DNA of 64,000 nucleotides, from the NCBI RefSeq assembly GCF_900541275.1, contig NZ_UQJH01000001.1, forward strand, positions 62,001-126,000, given 5' to 3'. The stretch is from an uncultured Porphyromonas sp. (GTDB lineage Bacteria; Bacteroidota; Bacteroidia; Bacteroidales; Porphyromonadaceae). The first letter of the stretch is position 1. The number at the start of each line of letters is the position of its first letter. The notes below the pieces were generated by a model. The model saw only the letters and a list, made by a program, of their open reading frames with translations. It made no database searches and was not told the origin of the DNA. This document shows positions 17,745 through 26,598 of the stretch, piece after piece. The position numbers and the translations under genes are program-made.

Positions 17745-19033
17745 CAGTCATACGCTCTGAGTACGTGAGAGAGACCCTCGATGAGTCGATCAAGCTGGTC
17801 GTCTGTGATCGCCATAAACTGCGGCTCCAAGTAAACCAATCTTCCGAAAGGTCTCACCCATATGCCTTCCCTCACGAAGTCAGGGATCAGCCGCTCCATA
17901 TCCACAGGCTCCTTCATCTCCACCACTCCGATCGCCCCTAAGCAGCGCACCTCGCGTACACCACTCAACTCCTGAAGTGGGGTGAGCCCCTCTCTCAGCT
18001 TCTGCTCGATATACCGCACACGCCCTCTCCAGTCTTGGCTAAGGAGGAGTTCGATGGAGGCCTTGCTCACGGCGCACGCCATAGGATTGGCCATAAAGGT
18101 AGGTCCGTGCATGAAGCAGCCCGCCTCTCCACTGCAAATGGTGTCTGCGATCTCTTGCGTCGTCACCGTGCAGGCGAGGGTCATGTAGCCTCCGGTCATC
18201 GCCTTCCCAATCGTAATGATATCGGGCTTGATATCGGTGAAGTAGGTTGCCAGCAGCTCTCCCGTCCTCCCGAAGCCGGTTGCTATCTCGTCGAAGATCA
18301 GCAGCAGGTCGTACTCATCACAGAGTGCCCTCAGCCCCTCGAGGTACTTGGGGTGGTAAAAGTACATGCCGCCTGCGCCCTGCACGATTGGCTCCACGAT
18401 GATCCCAGCTAGCTCATCCCTATGCACCGCGACCAGCTCCCTCATCGGCCTGAGGTCGTCCGGATCCCATTCGGTCCCAAAGGCGCATCTCGGCTGAGGG
18501 GCAAAGTAATGAGCCGGCAGGGTGCCACTAAAGAGACTGTGCATACTGGTGACCGGGTCGCAGACAGACATCGCATGCCAAGTATCCCCATGGTATCCTC
18601 TGCTTATGGTGGCGAAGTGGGTGTGCCCCCGCCGCCCTCGGGCCAGCTGGTACTGGATCGCCATCTTAAGTGCCACCTCGACCGATACGGAGCCACTATC
18701 GGAGTAGAAGAGTCGGTCCATGCCCTCGGGAAGGATCCTCTCGACAAGCAACTTCCCCAGATCCACAGCAGGGCGATGTGTGAAGCCCCCAAACATTATG
18801 TGAGCTAAGTGCTCTGCCTGCCCCGTGATGGCGCTCGTGAGGACAGGGTGGCTGTACCCGTGAATCGCACACCACCATGAGCTCATCCCATCGATCAGCT
18901 CCCTGCCGTCCTCAAGGGTGATGACACAGCCCTTGGCTGAGACGACAGGATAGGTCTGCTGGGGATGAGTGGTGGAGGTGTAGGGGTGCCAGAGATGGGT
19001 TCGGTCCCACTCCAGTAGTTCGTCAGTCGTCAT
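17744..19033 (-). CDS. bioA: Adenosylmethionine-8-amino-7-oxononanoate aminotransferase
   Basis: 429 residues, class III aminotransferase. Typical BioA features are HPYTS near 16, MSSWWCAIHGY (50-60) for substrate binding, FDEIATGFGRTG at 247, and the PLP lysine in TIGKAMTGGYMTLA (Lys277). It transfers an amino group, usually from S-adenosylmethionine, to make 7,8-diaminononanoate. It is the first gene of the bioA-F-G-C-D operon, directly behind a TACCTTTG promoter box. Confidence 0.96.
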   Translation of the reverse strand: MTTDELLEWDRTHLWHPYTSTTHPQQTYPVVSAKGCVITLEDGRELIDGMSSWWCAIHGYSHPVLTSAITGQAEHLAHIMFGGFTHRPAVDLGKLLVERILPEGMDRLFYSDSGSVSVEVALKMAIQYQLARGRRGHTHFATISRGYHGDTWHAMSVCDPVTSMHSLFSGTLPAHYFAPQPRCAFGTEWDPDDLRPMRELVAVHRDELAGIIVEPIVQGAGGMYFYHPKYLEGLRALCDEYDLLLIFDEIATGFGRTGELLATYFTDIKPDIITIGKAMTGGYMTLACTVTTQEIADTICSGEAGCFMHGPTFMANPMACAVSKASIELLLSQDWRGRVRYIEQKLREGLTPLQELSGVREVRCLGAIGVVEMKEPVDMERLIPDFVREGIWVRPFGRLVYLEPQFMAITDDQLDRLIEGLSHVLRAYD

Positions 19034-19062
19034 GAGATATTGTGATCATTGCATTGTGGCAG

Positions 19063-19070
19063 CAAAGGTA
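19063..19070 (-). promoter_or_regulatory. -7 box of the biotin operon promoter
   Basis: TACCTTTG on the minus strand, 29 bp before the bioA ATG. No TTG is found at the expected 19-21 bp upstream, so the -33 element is weak. No BirA-type operator was recognised. Confidence 0.5.
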
Positions 19071-19375
19071 ACCAATCCCTCCCTCAATTGTCAGCAGAAT
19101 TCTACCCACCGTTCGAGTGCTCACGGGACCAATTGGTGATCTCAAGACCCTCCACTTCTCCATCCTATGACGGATGCATAGAGCGGGGTAGAAAAAGAGG
19201 GGTTAAACCCCCAGAGGCTCTCTGAAGTATCCGTTTTGCTGGCACAATTACTGAGTATGTCACAAGAAAAATGGTCTTACCCATCTCATAGAAGGCACAC
19301 GAATTACCTCCCAAAAGGGGCAAGACCCCCACCGAATTCTTTACCCCTTTGTCCGCACATCAAGACTTGCTGTGT
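19071..19375. other. Non-coding stretch between bioA and the CRISPR array
   Basis: About 300 bp with no convincing gene. It holds the distal (trailer) flank of the CRISPR array and, at 19191-19214, a small hairpin that could end array transcription. I see no further repeat, tRNA or mobile-element boundary in it. Confidence 0.6.
19191..19214 (-). terminator. Possible terminator behind the CRISPR array
   Basis: Read on the minus strand, GGGGTTTAACCCC is followed by TCTTTTTC, a short hairpin with a T-rich tail about 160 bp past the last repeat. The stem is short, so this is tentative. Confidence 0.4.
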
Positions 19376-21405
19376 AATCTAATCCTCGCACCCGCGAGGG
19401 GTTCGACAGGTAGTCAAGAGTAAGACGGGCAGAGCGATGCAGTTTCAATTCACGCACCCGCGAGGGGTGCGACTGCACGCTCTCCGATGTGCTCAAGGAT
19501 GGGGACCTGTTTCAATTCACGCACCCGCGAGGGGTGCGACGAAACCTCTCGGTAGTACCCTACAACCCTTTGTCGTTTCAATTCACGCACCCGCGAGGGG
19601 TGCGACTATGACCAAATAAACTACCGATTTGCCTACAATGGTTTCAATTCACGCACCCGCGAGGGGTGCGACCGTCATCTACTCCAAGGGTAATGGCAAG
19701 ATCCGCGTTTCAATTCACGCACCCGCGAGGGGTGCGACCTCTTCTCCATGAGATGACGCACTCTACAGGTCATGTTTCAATTCACGCACCCGCGAGGGGT
19801 GCGACGTAAGCCCTGCGCTGACGTCAGGGCGTGGGCGAAAGTTTCAATTCACGCACCCGCGAGGGGTGCGACTTTCTTTTGTCCTAATGCTTCGCTAATA
19901 ATATCCGTTTCAATTCACGCACCCGCGAGGGGTGCGACATCAGGTCGACGCTTAACAAGCAGTCTCGCAAGCTCCTGTTTCAATTCACGCACCCGCGAGG
20001 GGTGCGACGATCCATCCACTACCACACCTACGACATTGGCGCGTTTCAATTCACGCACCCGCGAGGGGTGCGACCAAGAATTGGCCATTTGATTGCCTCG
20101 TAATTGACGTTTCAATTCACGCACCCGCGAGGGGTGCGACGATCCACCGACATCTCCGCCACCATAGAGCCGTCGTTTCAATTCACGCACCCGCGAGGGG
20201 TGCGACGCACCAGGCAGGAGCACCCCGCTTTCAAGATCTGGTTTCAATTCACGCACCCGCGAGGGGTGCGACTTGCCCTTGAGGTACCTGTACCGCTTAC
20301 CTGCTCGTTTCAATTCACGCACCCGCGAGGGGTGCGACATCCACCAGCTCCTCCACTCTCTCAGGGGTGGAGGTTTCAATTCACGCACCCGCGAGGGGTG
20401 CGACGGATCAAGAGTAATCCCAATATGGGGGTGTCCGTGTTTCAATTCACGCACCCGCGAGGGGTGCGACATTTCGTTGAGCCAAATCATAGTATTCGAT
20501 CAGCGTTTCAATTCACGCACCCGCGAGGGGTGCGACTTGAACGAGGAAAAGAAGAATTTAAATGCAGGACGTTTCAATTCACGCACCCGCGAGGGGTGCG
20601 ACTTTTTTTCCACCCCCCTCCACCTCAATTGGCAGATGTTTCAATTCACGCACCCGCGAGGGGTGCGACGGCACCGTCTCGGAGGTGATCACCGTCTCGG
20701 AGGAGTTTCAATTCACGCACCCGCGAGGGGTGCGACGACCGCGAGTCAAAAAAACCTCGCCAAGTGATTGACTGGTTTCAATTCACGCACCCGCGAGGGG
20801 TGCGACTCGCTTCTCTAAGGAGGAGTCGGATCATCTATCCGCGTTTCAATTCACGCACCCGCGAGGGGTGCGACAGGTTATCCCGCTCAATTTCTGCCGG
20901 CAACTTAATGTTTCAATTCACGCACCCGCGAGGGGTGCGACCAGACGTGCGCCGGCACCCTCCACTCACGTAGGCGGTTTCAATTCACGCACCCGCGAGG
21001 GGTGCGACCACCAAAGGGATAGATATAGACACTTCCTATCAAGTTTCAATTCACGCACCCGCGAGGGGTGCGACTGGCTGCTGTGGCGTCTGTCGTGGCA
21101 TCGCTGGCGTTTCAATTCACGCACCCGCGAGGGGTGCGACATAATACAATCACTTACAACAATTTCACGCTATGTTTCAATTCACGCACCCGCGAGGGGT
21201 GCGACTTTAGGGAGATGGAGGCTGATCTTATACAGATCATGTTTCAATTCACGCACCCGCGAGGGGTGCGACCCTCCCACTCGTCACCATCGTCCAGCGA
21301 GTACACGTTTCAATTCACGCACCCGCGAGGGGTGCGACTCTACTCCACCTCTCTTGCCAAAGCTGAGAGTGGAGTTTCAATTCACGCACCCGCGAGGGGT
21401 GCGAC
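19376..21405 (-). CRISPR. Type I-C CRISPR array, 30 perfect repeats plus one degenerate, 30 spacers
   Basis: The 32-bp repeat on the transcribed (minus) strand begins GTCGCACCCCTCGCGGGTGC and ends GTGAATTGAAAC, the I-C class with the TTGAAAC end that becomes the crRNA 5' handle. The first perfect plus-strand copy is 19442-19473 and the last 21374-21405, and I read all 30 as identical. A degenerate copy at 19376-19407 differs at seven positions, mainly in one end, and marks the old, leader-distal end. Spacers are 33-38 nt, mostly 34 or 35. Orientation comes from this degenerate repeat, the repeat sequence and the cas operon direction: the leader is at the right, next to cas2, and the newest spacer is 21339-21373. 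Confidence 0.97.
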
Positions 21406-21591
21406 TGCAGGGATGGGGAGGTGGCTGTGGAGCTGCCTCTACAGACCTGCTTTTGCGAAGGTACTCAAATTATCCCTTCTGTCCGGTGCTTCTGGCACCT
21501 AAAATCTTATAATCGTATGTCTATGAGCGCTTGCGAGTGCCTCGCTAATAGTTGATCGCTTCACCCTCGCAGCTTACGATCAGCCCTCCGG
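21406..21591 (-). promoter_or_regulatory. CRISPR leader region
   Basis: 186 bp between the last perfect repeat and the cas2 stop. It has no gene. On the minus strand it contains an AT-rich part and a TACCTTCG box (one base off the -7 consensus) about 50 bp before the first repeat, plus a small GGTGC-CAGAA-GCACC hairpin that could end the cas transcript. Leader assignment follows from its position at the non-degenerate end. Confidence 0.65.
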
Positions 21592-21882
21592 TCAGATGAT
21601 CAACTCTCCCTCCGCCTCGTAACTTGTCTTCCTCCCATAGCTCTCTATGTGGGCCTTGTAGTCCTTCCCGAGGTGATAGATCCGCAGGCTATCCCGTGTC
21701 TCATCGATGATGTTGACTAACCTCTCTATCAAGACGACCTTCTGAGCCGGGTCTACCAGACACTCAAAGACCGAGTTTTGCACCCTCTGACCATAGTCTT
21801 GGCAAGTTTTGGCCACTTGGCGCAGTCTCCTCCGTCCCGCAGCATCTGTGGTGCTGACATCGTATGTGATAAGGATATACAT
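21592..21882 (-). CDS. cas2: CRISPR-associated Cas2
   Basis: 96 residues, the usual length. MYILITYDVSTTDAAGRRRL has the metal-binding Asp after the first beta strand of the ferredoxin-like fold, and QNSVFECLVD is the typical I-C Cas2 core. With Cas1 it forms the spacer-integration complex. It starts 4 bp after cas1 and is the last cas gene before the leader. Confidence 0.96.
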   Translation of the reverse strand: MYILITYDVSTTDAAGRRRLRQVAKTCQDYGQRVQNSVFECLVDPAQKVVLIERLVNIIDETRDSLRIYHLGKDYKAHIESYGRKTSYEAEGELII

Positions 21883-21886
21883 AGGT

Positions 21887-22915
21887 CTAAGTCATGAGGA
21901 AGGCGGGGTAATCATCGATCTCACCTCGCAGATATCTGGCGAGGAGCGTCGCCTGAATGTAGGGCAGCAGGCCGATCGGCATCTTCTCTCCGAGGTAGGG
22001 GTGAGTGATCTCTGTGCGCTTACGCTTCTGCCACTCGGTGAGCAGTTCCTTCCGCTTCTCGTCCTTGAGGAGATACCCATTCTCCCCCTGTACGATAAAG
22101 TCCCAAGGGGATACCTGTCGGTTGTTGATCAAGGACAGGACAAATCGGTCCACAAGGTAGACCCTCATCTCCTCCATCAGGTCCAGCGCCAGTGCAGGTC
22201 TGCCGGGCCTGTCACTATGGAGAAATCCCACATAAGGATCCAGACCAACTGTCTCGAGGGCACTCCTCACGTCGGAGGCGAGGAGGGTGTAGAAAAAGGA
22301 GAGCAGGGCATTCACCTCATCCTTAGGCGGTCGCTTGCTCCTCTCGCTAAAGGTAAATCGGTCATTTAGAATGAGATGACGGAAGACCCCAAAGTATAGT
22401 CGTGCAGCATTGCCCTCCGCCCCCATGATCGAGTCTCGGGAAGACAGTCGAGGAAGGTCCGATACAGTCTTGCGCAGCTCGCGCAGGACACGACGGACCT
22501 CATCGAGCGTCTCTCCCTCAGGCTTGTGGTCTCTGCAGAAGCGCGACAGAGCCGCACGACTATTGTAGACCTTGCCGGCAATGAATCGAGACGCTACGTG
22601 CGCAGCGCTCCCTTCATCGTCCGCCACGCGATACTGAGCTCGTCGTAGTAGCACATTTCCCCTTACCGGTCCGGATACGGAGGCGATGAACTGACCGTGA
22701 GGGGTCAAGAAAGAGAGGGCTACATGGTTGTCTACACAGAGCTTCATCACCCCTGGTGAGGCGCCCATATAATTGAAGCAGACAATGCTCTCCAGATTCA
22801 TAATCGGGATCCGGAAGGTTTCCTTGTCTTCCCTAAGGATCACCACATTGAGCCCATCCTTACGGATATAGACGTCAGGTGTGAGGACGTAAAGGGTATT
22901 TAGGAGAGGTCTCAT
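21887..22915 (-). CDS. cas1: CRISPR-associated integrase Cas1, type I-C
   Basis: 342 residues. N-terminal beta domain (LLNTLYVLTPDVYIRKDG), then the helical catalytic domain with the conserved Glu in MGAEGNAARLYF, His in VGFLHSDRPGRPALALDL and the following Asp. These residues bind the metal for DNA integration. It overlaps the cas4 stop in an ATGA junction and is followed by cas2. Confidence 0.97.
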   Translation of the reverse strand: MRPLLNTLYVLTPDVYIRKDGLNVVILREDKETFRIPIMNLESIVCFNYMGASPGVMKLCVDNHVALSFLTPHGQFIASVSGPVRGNVLLRRAQYRVADDEGSAAHVASRFIAGKVYNSRAALSRFCRDHKPEGETLDEVRRVLRELRKTVSDLPRLSSRDSIMGAEGNAARLYFGVFRHLILNDRFTFSERSKRPPKDEVNALLSFFYTLLASDVRSALETVGLDPYVGFLHSDRPGRPALALDLMEEMRVYLVDRFVLSLINNRQVSPWDFIVQGENGYLLKDEKRKELLTEWQKRKRTEITHPYLGEKMPIGLLPYIQATLLARYLRGEIDDYPAFLMT

Positions 22916-23595
22916 GGGAGGTGGAAATGGTGGGTGTGGTAGTAGGTGCGTACATCAGTCCGCTGTGACAGCTCAGGCAGGCAGAGATCGTGGAGCGAGC
23001 ATCGTCGGCACCTCTGGTCATAGATAGGCGGAGCGGTGCCTCCCACCTCTGTGAGCCGATGCATCTCCCTCACCGTCTCCACCAGCTCCGACCTCAGGGT
23101 CTCAGTGAGTGGCACCTCGAGTCGATGCTTGGTCTCTCCATAGTAGAGGTGGCCGGTCGGTATGGTGATGCCATACATCTCCTCCAGGCAGAGAGCCTCA
23201 GCGCAGAGCTGCAGCTTGTCTGCGTTGTGTCGCTTGGGTCGGCCTCTCTTGTACTCCACAGGTGTCGCCTGCCATCGACCAGGGTAGCGAGGGTGACGAA
23301 GGTAGGTCTCCCCCTCGGTCGGGGTTAGCTCCACGATGTCGGAGACTCCATAGAGCCCAAGCCTATGTGAGACCAGAGGTACACTCCTCAGGGTGATCGT
23401 CTCCCCTCTCTGCTGTGGTAGATCGGGGTCGTCAACGCGATGATGGAGGATCTGCCCGAGGGCTGTGAGGTCATTGTCCTGCCACTCCATCTCCATATGG
23501 ATCAGTTGCCACTGCCGGGGGCAGAAGACATAGTGCTGGATGGCGGAGATCATCAGACAGTCCTCGTCGGAGTAGAGGAAGGTTGGTGAGTGCAT
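22912..23595 (-). CDS. cas4: CRISPR-associated Cas4 exonuclease
   Basis: 227 residues from ATG 23595 (MHSPTFLYSDEDCLMISAIQ). The longer frame from 23658 would run into the palindrome repeat array. YVFCPRQW near the start and RCRRCSLHDLC near the end supply the four iron-sulfur cysteines, and the middle has the PD-(D/E)XK core (TPVEYKRGRPKRH). Cas4 trims and selects PAM-containing prespacers for Cas1-Cas2. It begins a cas4-cas1-cas2 adaptation module separated from cas7 by 238 bp. Confidence 0.94.
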   Translation of the reverse strand: MHSPTFLYSDEDCLMISAIQHYVFCPRQWQLIHMEMEWQDNDLTALGQILHHRVDDPDLPQQRGETITLRSVPLVSHRLGLYGVSDIVELTPTEGETYLRHPRYPGRWQATPVEYKRGRPKRHNADKLQLCAEALCLEEMYGITIPTGHLYYGETKHRLEVPLTETLRSELVETVREMHRLTEVGGTAPPIYDQRCRRCSLHDLCLPELSQRTDVRTYYHTHHFHLP

Positions 23596-23635
23596 TTGGG
23601 AACCAAGAGTAATGGACTGTGGCTGAGGGGCAATT

Positions 23636-23717
23636 CTTTTACCGATATTAGACTTCACTAATACCGGTAAAAGAATCTCCTAATACCGATATTAGACTTC
23701 ACTAATACCGATATTAG
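23636..23717. repeat. 22-bp-period palindrome array, locus 2 (4 units)
   Basis: Four 16-bp units at 23636, 23658, 23680 and 23702: CTTTTACCGATATTAG, CTAATACCGGTAAAAG, then two copies of CTAATACCGATATTAG. Spacers are acttca, aatctc, acttca, each 6 bp, so the period is exactly 22. The first two units are an inverted repeat with one mismatch. It lies in the cas operon, 41 bp upstream of the cas4 ATG and 117 bp past the cas7 stop. Confidence 0.92.
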
Positions 23718-23833
23718 TCTGAACCGGCCAACGGAAAAAATTAGATACCCCCTGCACGATCCTTCCTCGAGTGAGTGGAGATGGGAGTGCGGGGGGTGTC
23801 ATAGTTGGTCGTCAGTAATTAGTGAAGTGGGCT

Positions 23834-24739
23834 TTACTTAGCATCTATCTCACGGATCAGAGTGACACCCTCCGGCATATTGCTGTCATCAATAGTCACT
23901 CTGTAGTCGGTGAAGGACCTGGGGAGGTCAGTCTGTCTCTCCACCCTGATCCTGTCGAAGAGCTCCTGAGCCGAGGCATTGCCCAGCTTCGATTCGTGAC
24001 GGAAGATGTAGAGACCTCTCGGTCCCATAAGCCCGCGGGAGGAGGAGCGGTCGACATCAAACATCCGGTGTAATGCCTCCCAGAAGAGTGCCAAGTCGTT
24101 CTCAGTAAATCCTGTCTTCTGAGCAAAAGCGGGGGTGACGAAGCCGTGGCAGAGATAAAGTCCGTAGGGTACTGTCGCCTTGCGCCCCATAGTCCGGTTT
24201 CCACCGCCATCATCTGCGGATTCGTTTGTCTTAGCCTCCTTGGCGTCGGTAGCTGCCATGCGCGTGATGGTATGCTCGCTGGAGGTGATGGGGTCAATGG
24301 ACCGAGAGAAGGTCATCTGTACCGCTCCACGGACCTGCCCGGCATTGGCTCCGGTGGTGAGGACGGCGCCGAAGGTGCGGATGTCGTAGTATCGCCGGCA
24401 CATAATCTCCTGGGACTTCTGACGGTCTTGTGCGTTCTTGGTCTGCTTGTCCTCGGTAACCTGCTTTACCGCATCTGCGATGGCGTCATTGAGGATCGCA
24501 TTTTCCATCACAAAGATGTCGTGTGTGCCGTCTCTCAGCTCCTCACGCTCCTCGGAGGCAAGGAGGACATAGTTTCGGACCTTGCGCTTTAGGCAGACGT
24601 CGGTGACCAGCCCGTGACCCGTCTCGATGTCGATTCGAGGGAGGTTGCCGGTGTCGGGGTCACCATTGGGGTTGCCGTCCGTGACGTCAAAGAGGTAGAC
24701 GAAGTCGTACCTGTTTTTTACTGGTTCTTTCGTTGACAT
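23834..24739 (-). CDS. cas7: Cas7 (Csd2), type I-C Cascade backbone
   Basis: 301 residues. YDFVYLFDVTDGNPNGDPD at the start is the Csd2 signature, with CLKRKVRNYV next and the RRYYDIRTFGAVLTTG segment at the centre. Several copies coat the crRNA in the surveillance complex. It follows cas8c by 5 bp. A 238-bp gap with a palindrome array follows before cas4, unusual for an otherwise tight operon. Confidence 0.95.
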   Translation of the reverse strand: MSTKEPVKNRYDFVYLFDVTDGNPNGDPDTGNLPRIDIETGHGLVTDVCLKRKVRNYVLLASEEREELRDGTHDIFVMENAILNDAIADAVKQVTEDKQTKNAQDRQKSQEIMCRRYYDIRTFGAVLTTGANAGQVRGAVQMTFSRSIDPITSSEHTITRMAATDAKEAKTNESADDGGGNRTMGRKATVPYGLYLCHGFVTPAFAQKTGFTENDLALFWEALHRMFDVDRSSSRGLMGPRGLYIFRHESKLGNASAQELFDRIRVERQTDLPRSFTDYRVTIDDSNMPEGVTLIREIDAK

Positions 24740-24744
24740 AATGA

Positions 24745-26598
24745 TTAGTCTTCTGATGAGTTATTATCTATTGCTTCTTTTTCTTCCTTGGATGAGTAGT
24801 GGTACTGCTTCTGGTGGTAGTAGCCGAGGCTGAAGAATCCCTGCTCCCCCAGTGTGAAGTGGGTGGGATAGGGGGACTCATCTCCACCCAGCAGCGCCGT
24901 GATCTCGTCCAGCTGCTTGGCACAGCTATTGTAGAGCTTGGGATTATCACGCTTCGCCTTCTTCTGGTGGTGTATGGAGAGCCTGATGAGGTAAGGGAAG
25001 ACAGCTGCAGGCGAGGTCATAGCGTTGCCGAAGTAGCTGTCGGTGATGGTCGCCTTACTATTGGCGATCTGCTGGAGAGACTCGAGTACGGCGAAGAGCC
25101 GTCCGGCGAGATATCCCTTGTTGGTTTGGTTTTTGTCGAGTGACATGGTGATGATATTTTCTTCTGTATGATGCTTGTACCGGTAGTCTCTATTGATGTA
25201 GCCCTTGATGTAGGCAGCACGTAGCTCGGAGACGTTTCGCTCAGCCTTGATGCGCTGTAGGCAGGAGGTGTAGAGGTCCGTCGGGTAGGGCGCTCCGGTG
25301 GTGATGCTCCTGACGAGTGCCTCGATGGGGCGCTTGGGCCACTTATCTGCCTTGAGGGCAGCGGGCATGAGTGCCCCTACGAGTGCGTAGAGAGAGGGTA
25401 TGGCAGGGTCATCGTCCATCCTCTTCACCTCTCTCCCGTAGATCTTGAGGTCCTCGAGGTGCTGGAGGGTATGGGCAAAGATCTCCCGTATCGTCCCCTC
25501 AACGAAGAGCTTGACCGATATCCGACCTCTCCCCGGCTCCAGGGCGAGGAGGTAAAAGCGCTCCTCAGAGTCACGCTGTAGTAGTGCATTCTTATCCCCT
25601 CTAATGGCTCGAAGGGTGCTCAGCACCTTCTTGCACTTCGCTCGGTCAATCTGTAAGGGAGTTTTCCCCTTGCGCTTGGTAGGCTTCCCCTTCTTGCCGT
25701 CTCCCTCCAGAGGAGCTAAAGGCGGGCTAAAAGTGGCCGACCTGAAGTCGCCTGCCAGCTTGTCCTCGTCTGTATGGCTGGTCCAGAAGACATAGGTGAT
25801 GCCGGCAAGGAAGTAATTGGTGTCCTTGTCCTTACCAAGCAGATCGTTGAGTGCACTGGCGTACCCCTCAGCGGCTTGCGGTGAGACAGGAGCATTGTAG
25901 GCCTGAGACTTGCCGTAGGAGTCGTATCCGCTATTGACCTGAAAATTGACGAGCGAGAGTGGCATCCCGCTCAGCTTGATCCCCGGGTGAAGTCTGGAGA
26001 TGGGACCCTTGCGTCCCGTGATCAGGCAGATAGCCTCCTCACCATCAGTCTGACCAGCGTAGTAGTGAGCACTCTGGTAGTCCCTGAGATCCTGCTCATC
26101 GGTGACGAGTCGGTCACTGCCACCGGGGAAGGAAACGAGGAAGGTCATGTTTGCTCCCGGCTTCTTGGTGATGGCAGCTACCTTATCTTCGTCCTGTGTG
26201 ATCCTGAGGTACTCCTCCTTATCGTAGAAGGCTTTCACCGCTTGGAAGACCGGGTTGGATGGAAACTTCTTGGCAAACTGCCTGACTTGCTCCACAAAGG
26301 CATCCATCTGTCTCCTTGACTTTGCGCACTCTTTCTCGCTCTCTTTCTTAGCGAGACCCAGCACGTAGCCATAGTGATCCCAGAAGAGATTGGGAGACAC
26401 ACCGGAGGTCCTAGTCACAGGAGTGGGGATAGTATGAGACTCCCCTTGCTCCTTAGCCCCGTCCTCAAGTCCCTTTACCAGCACCAAGCTCCCAGCCGGG
26501 TCGATTACGATGATGAGTGGGATCTCTTTCCTGACAAAGCCGTCCGGCAGCTTCTCCCCCAGCGCTTTGTCCCTCTCGTATAGTGACTGTAGTATCAT
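24745..26598 (-). CDS. cas8c: Cas8c (Csd1), type I-C Cascade large subunit
   Basis: 617 residues. ILQSLYERDKALGEKLPDG is a typical Csd1 start, and GRISVKLFVEGTIREIF and the middle block NSGYDSYGKSQAYNAPVS fit the family. Cas8c recognises the PAM and positions target DNA; in type I-C a small Cas11 subunit is often translated from an internal start in the 3' part of this gene. I could not pin that start here. It overlaps the cas5 stop by ATGA. Confidence 0.94.
   Translation of the reverse strand: MILQSLYERDKALGEKLPDGFVRKEIPLIIVIDPAGSLVLVKGLEDGAKEQGESHTIPTPVTRTSGVSPNLFWDHYGYVLGLAKKESEKECAKSRRQMDAFVEQVRQFAKKFPSNPVFQAVKAFYDKEEYLRITQDEDKVAAITKKPGANMTFLVSFPGGSDRLVTDEQDLRDYQSAHYYAGQTDGEEAICLITGRKGPISRLHPGIKLSGMPLSLVNFQVNSGYDSYGKSQAYNAPVSPQAAEGYASALNDLLGKDKDTNYFLAGITYVFWTSHTDEDKLAGDFRSATFSPPLAPLEGDGKKGKPTKRKGKTPLQIDRAKCKKVLSTLRAIRGDKNALLQRDSEERFYLLALEPGRGRISVKLFVEGTIREIFAHTLQHLEDLKIYGREVKRMDDDPAIPSLYALVGALMPAALKADKWPKRPIEALVRSITTGAPYPTDLYTSCLQRIKAERNVSELRAAYIKGYINRDYRYKHHTEENIITMSLDKNQTNKGYLAGRLFAVLESLQQIANSKATITDSYFGNAMTSPAAVFPYLIRLSIHHQKKAKRDNPKLYNSCAKQLDEITALLGGDESPYPTHFTLGEQGFFSLGYYHQKQYHYSSKEEKEAIDNNSSED

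Noticed and set aside
19437..21512. Several long reading frames across the CRISPR array with repeated peptides such as FQFTHPRGVR or SHPSRVRELK
   Set aside because: They are translations of the 32-bp repeat in different frames, not genes.
23596..23658. Upstream cas4 start at 23658
   Set aside because: It would encode part of the palindrome array; family members start near the ATG at 23595.
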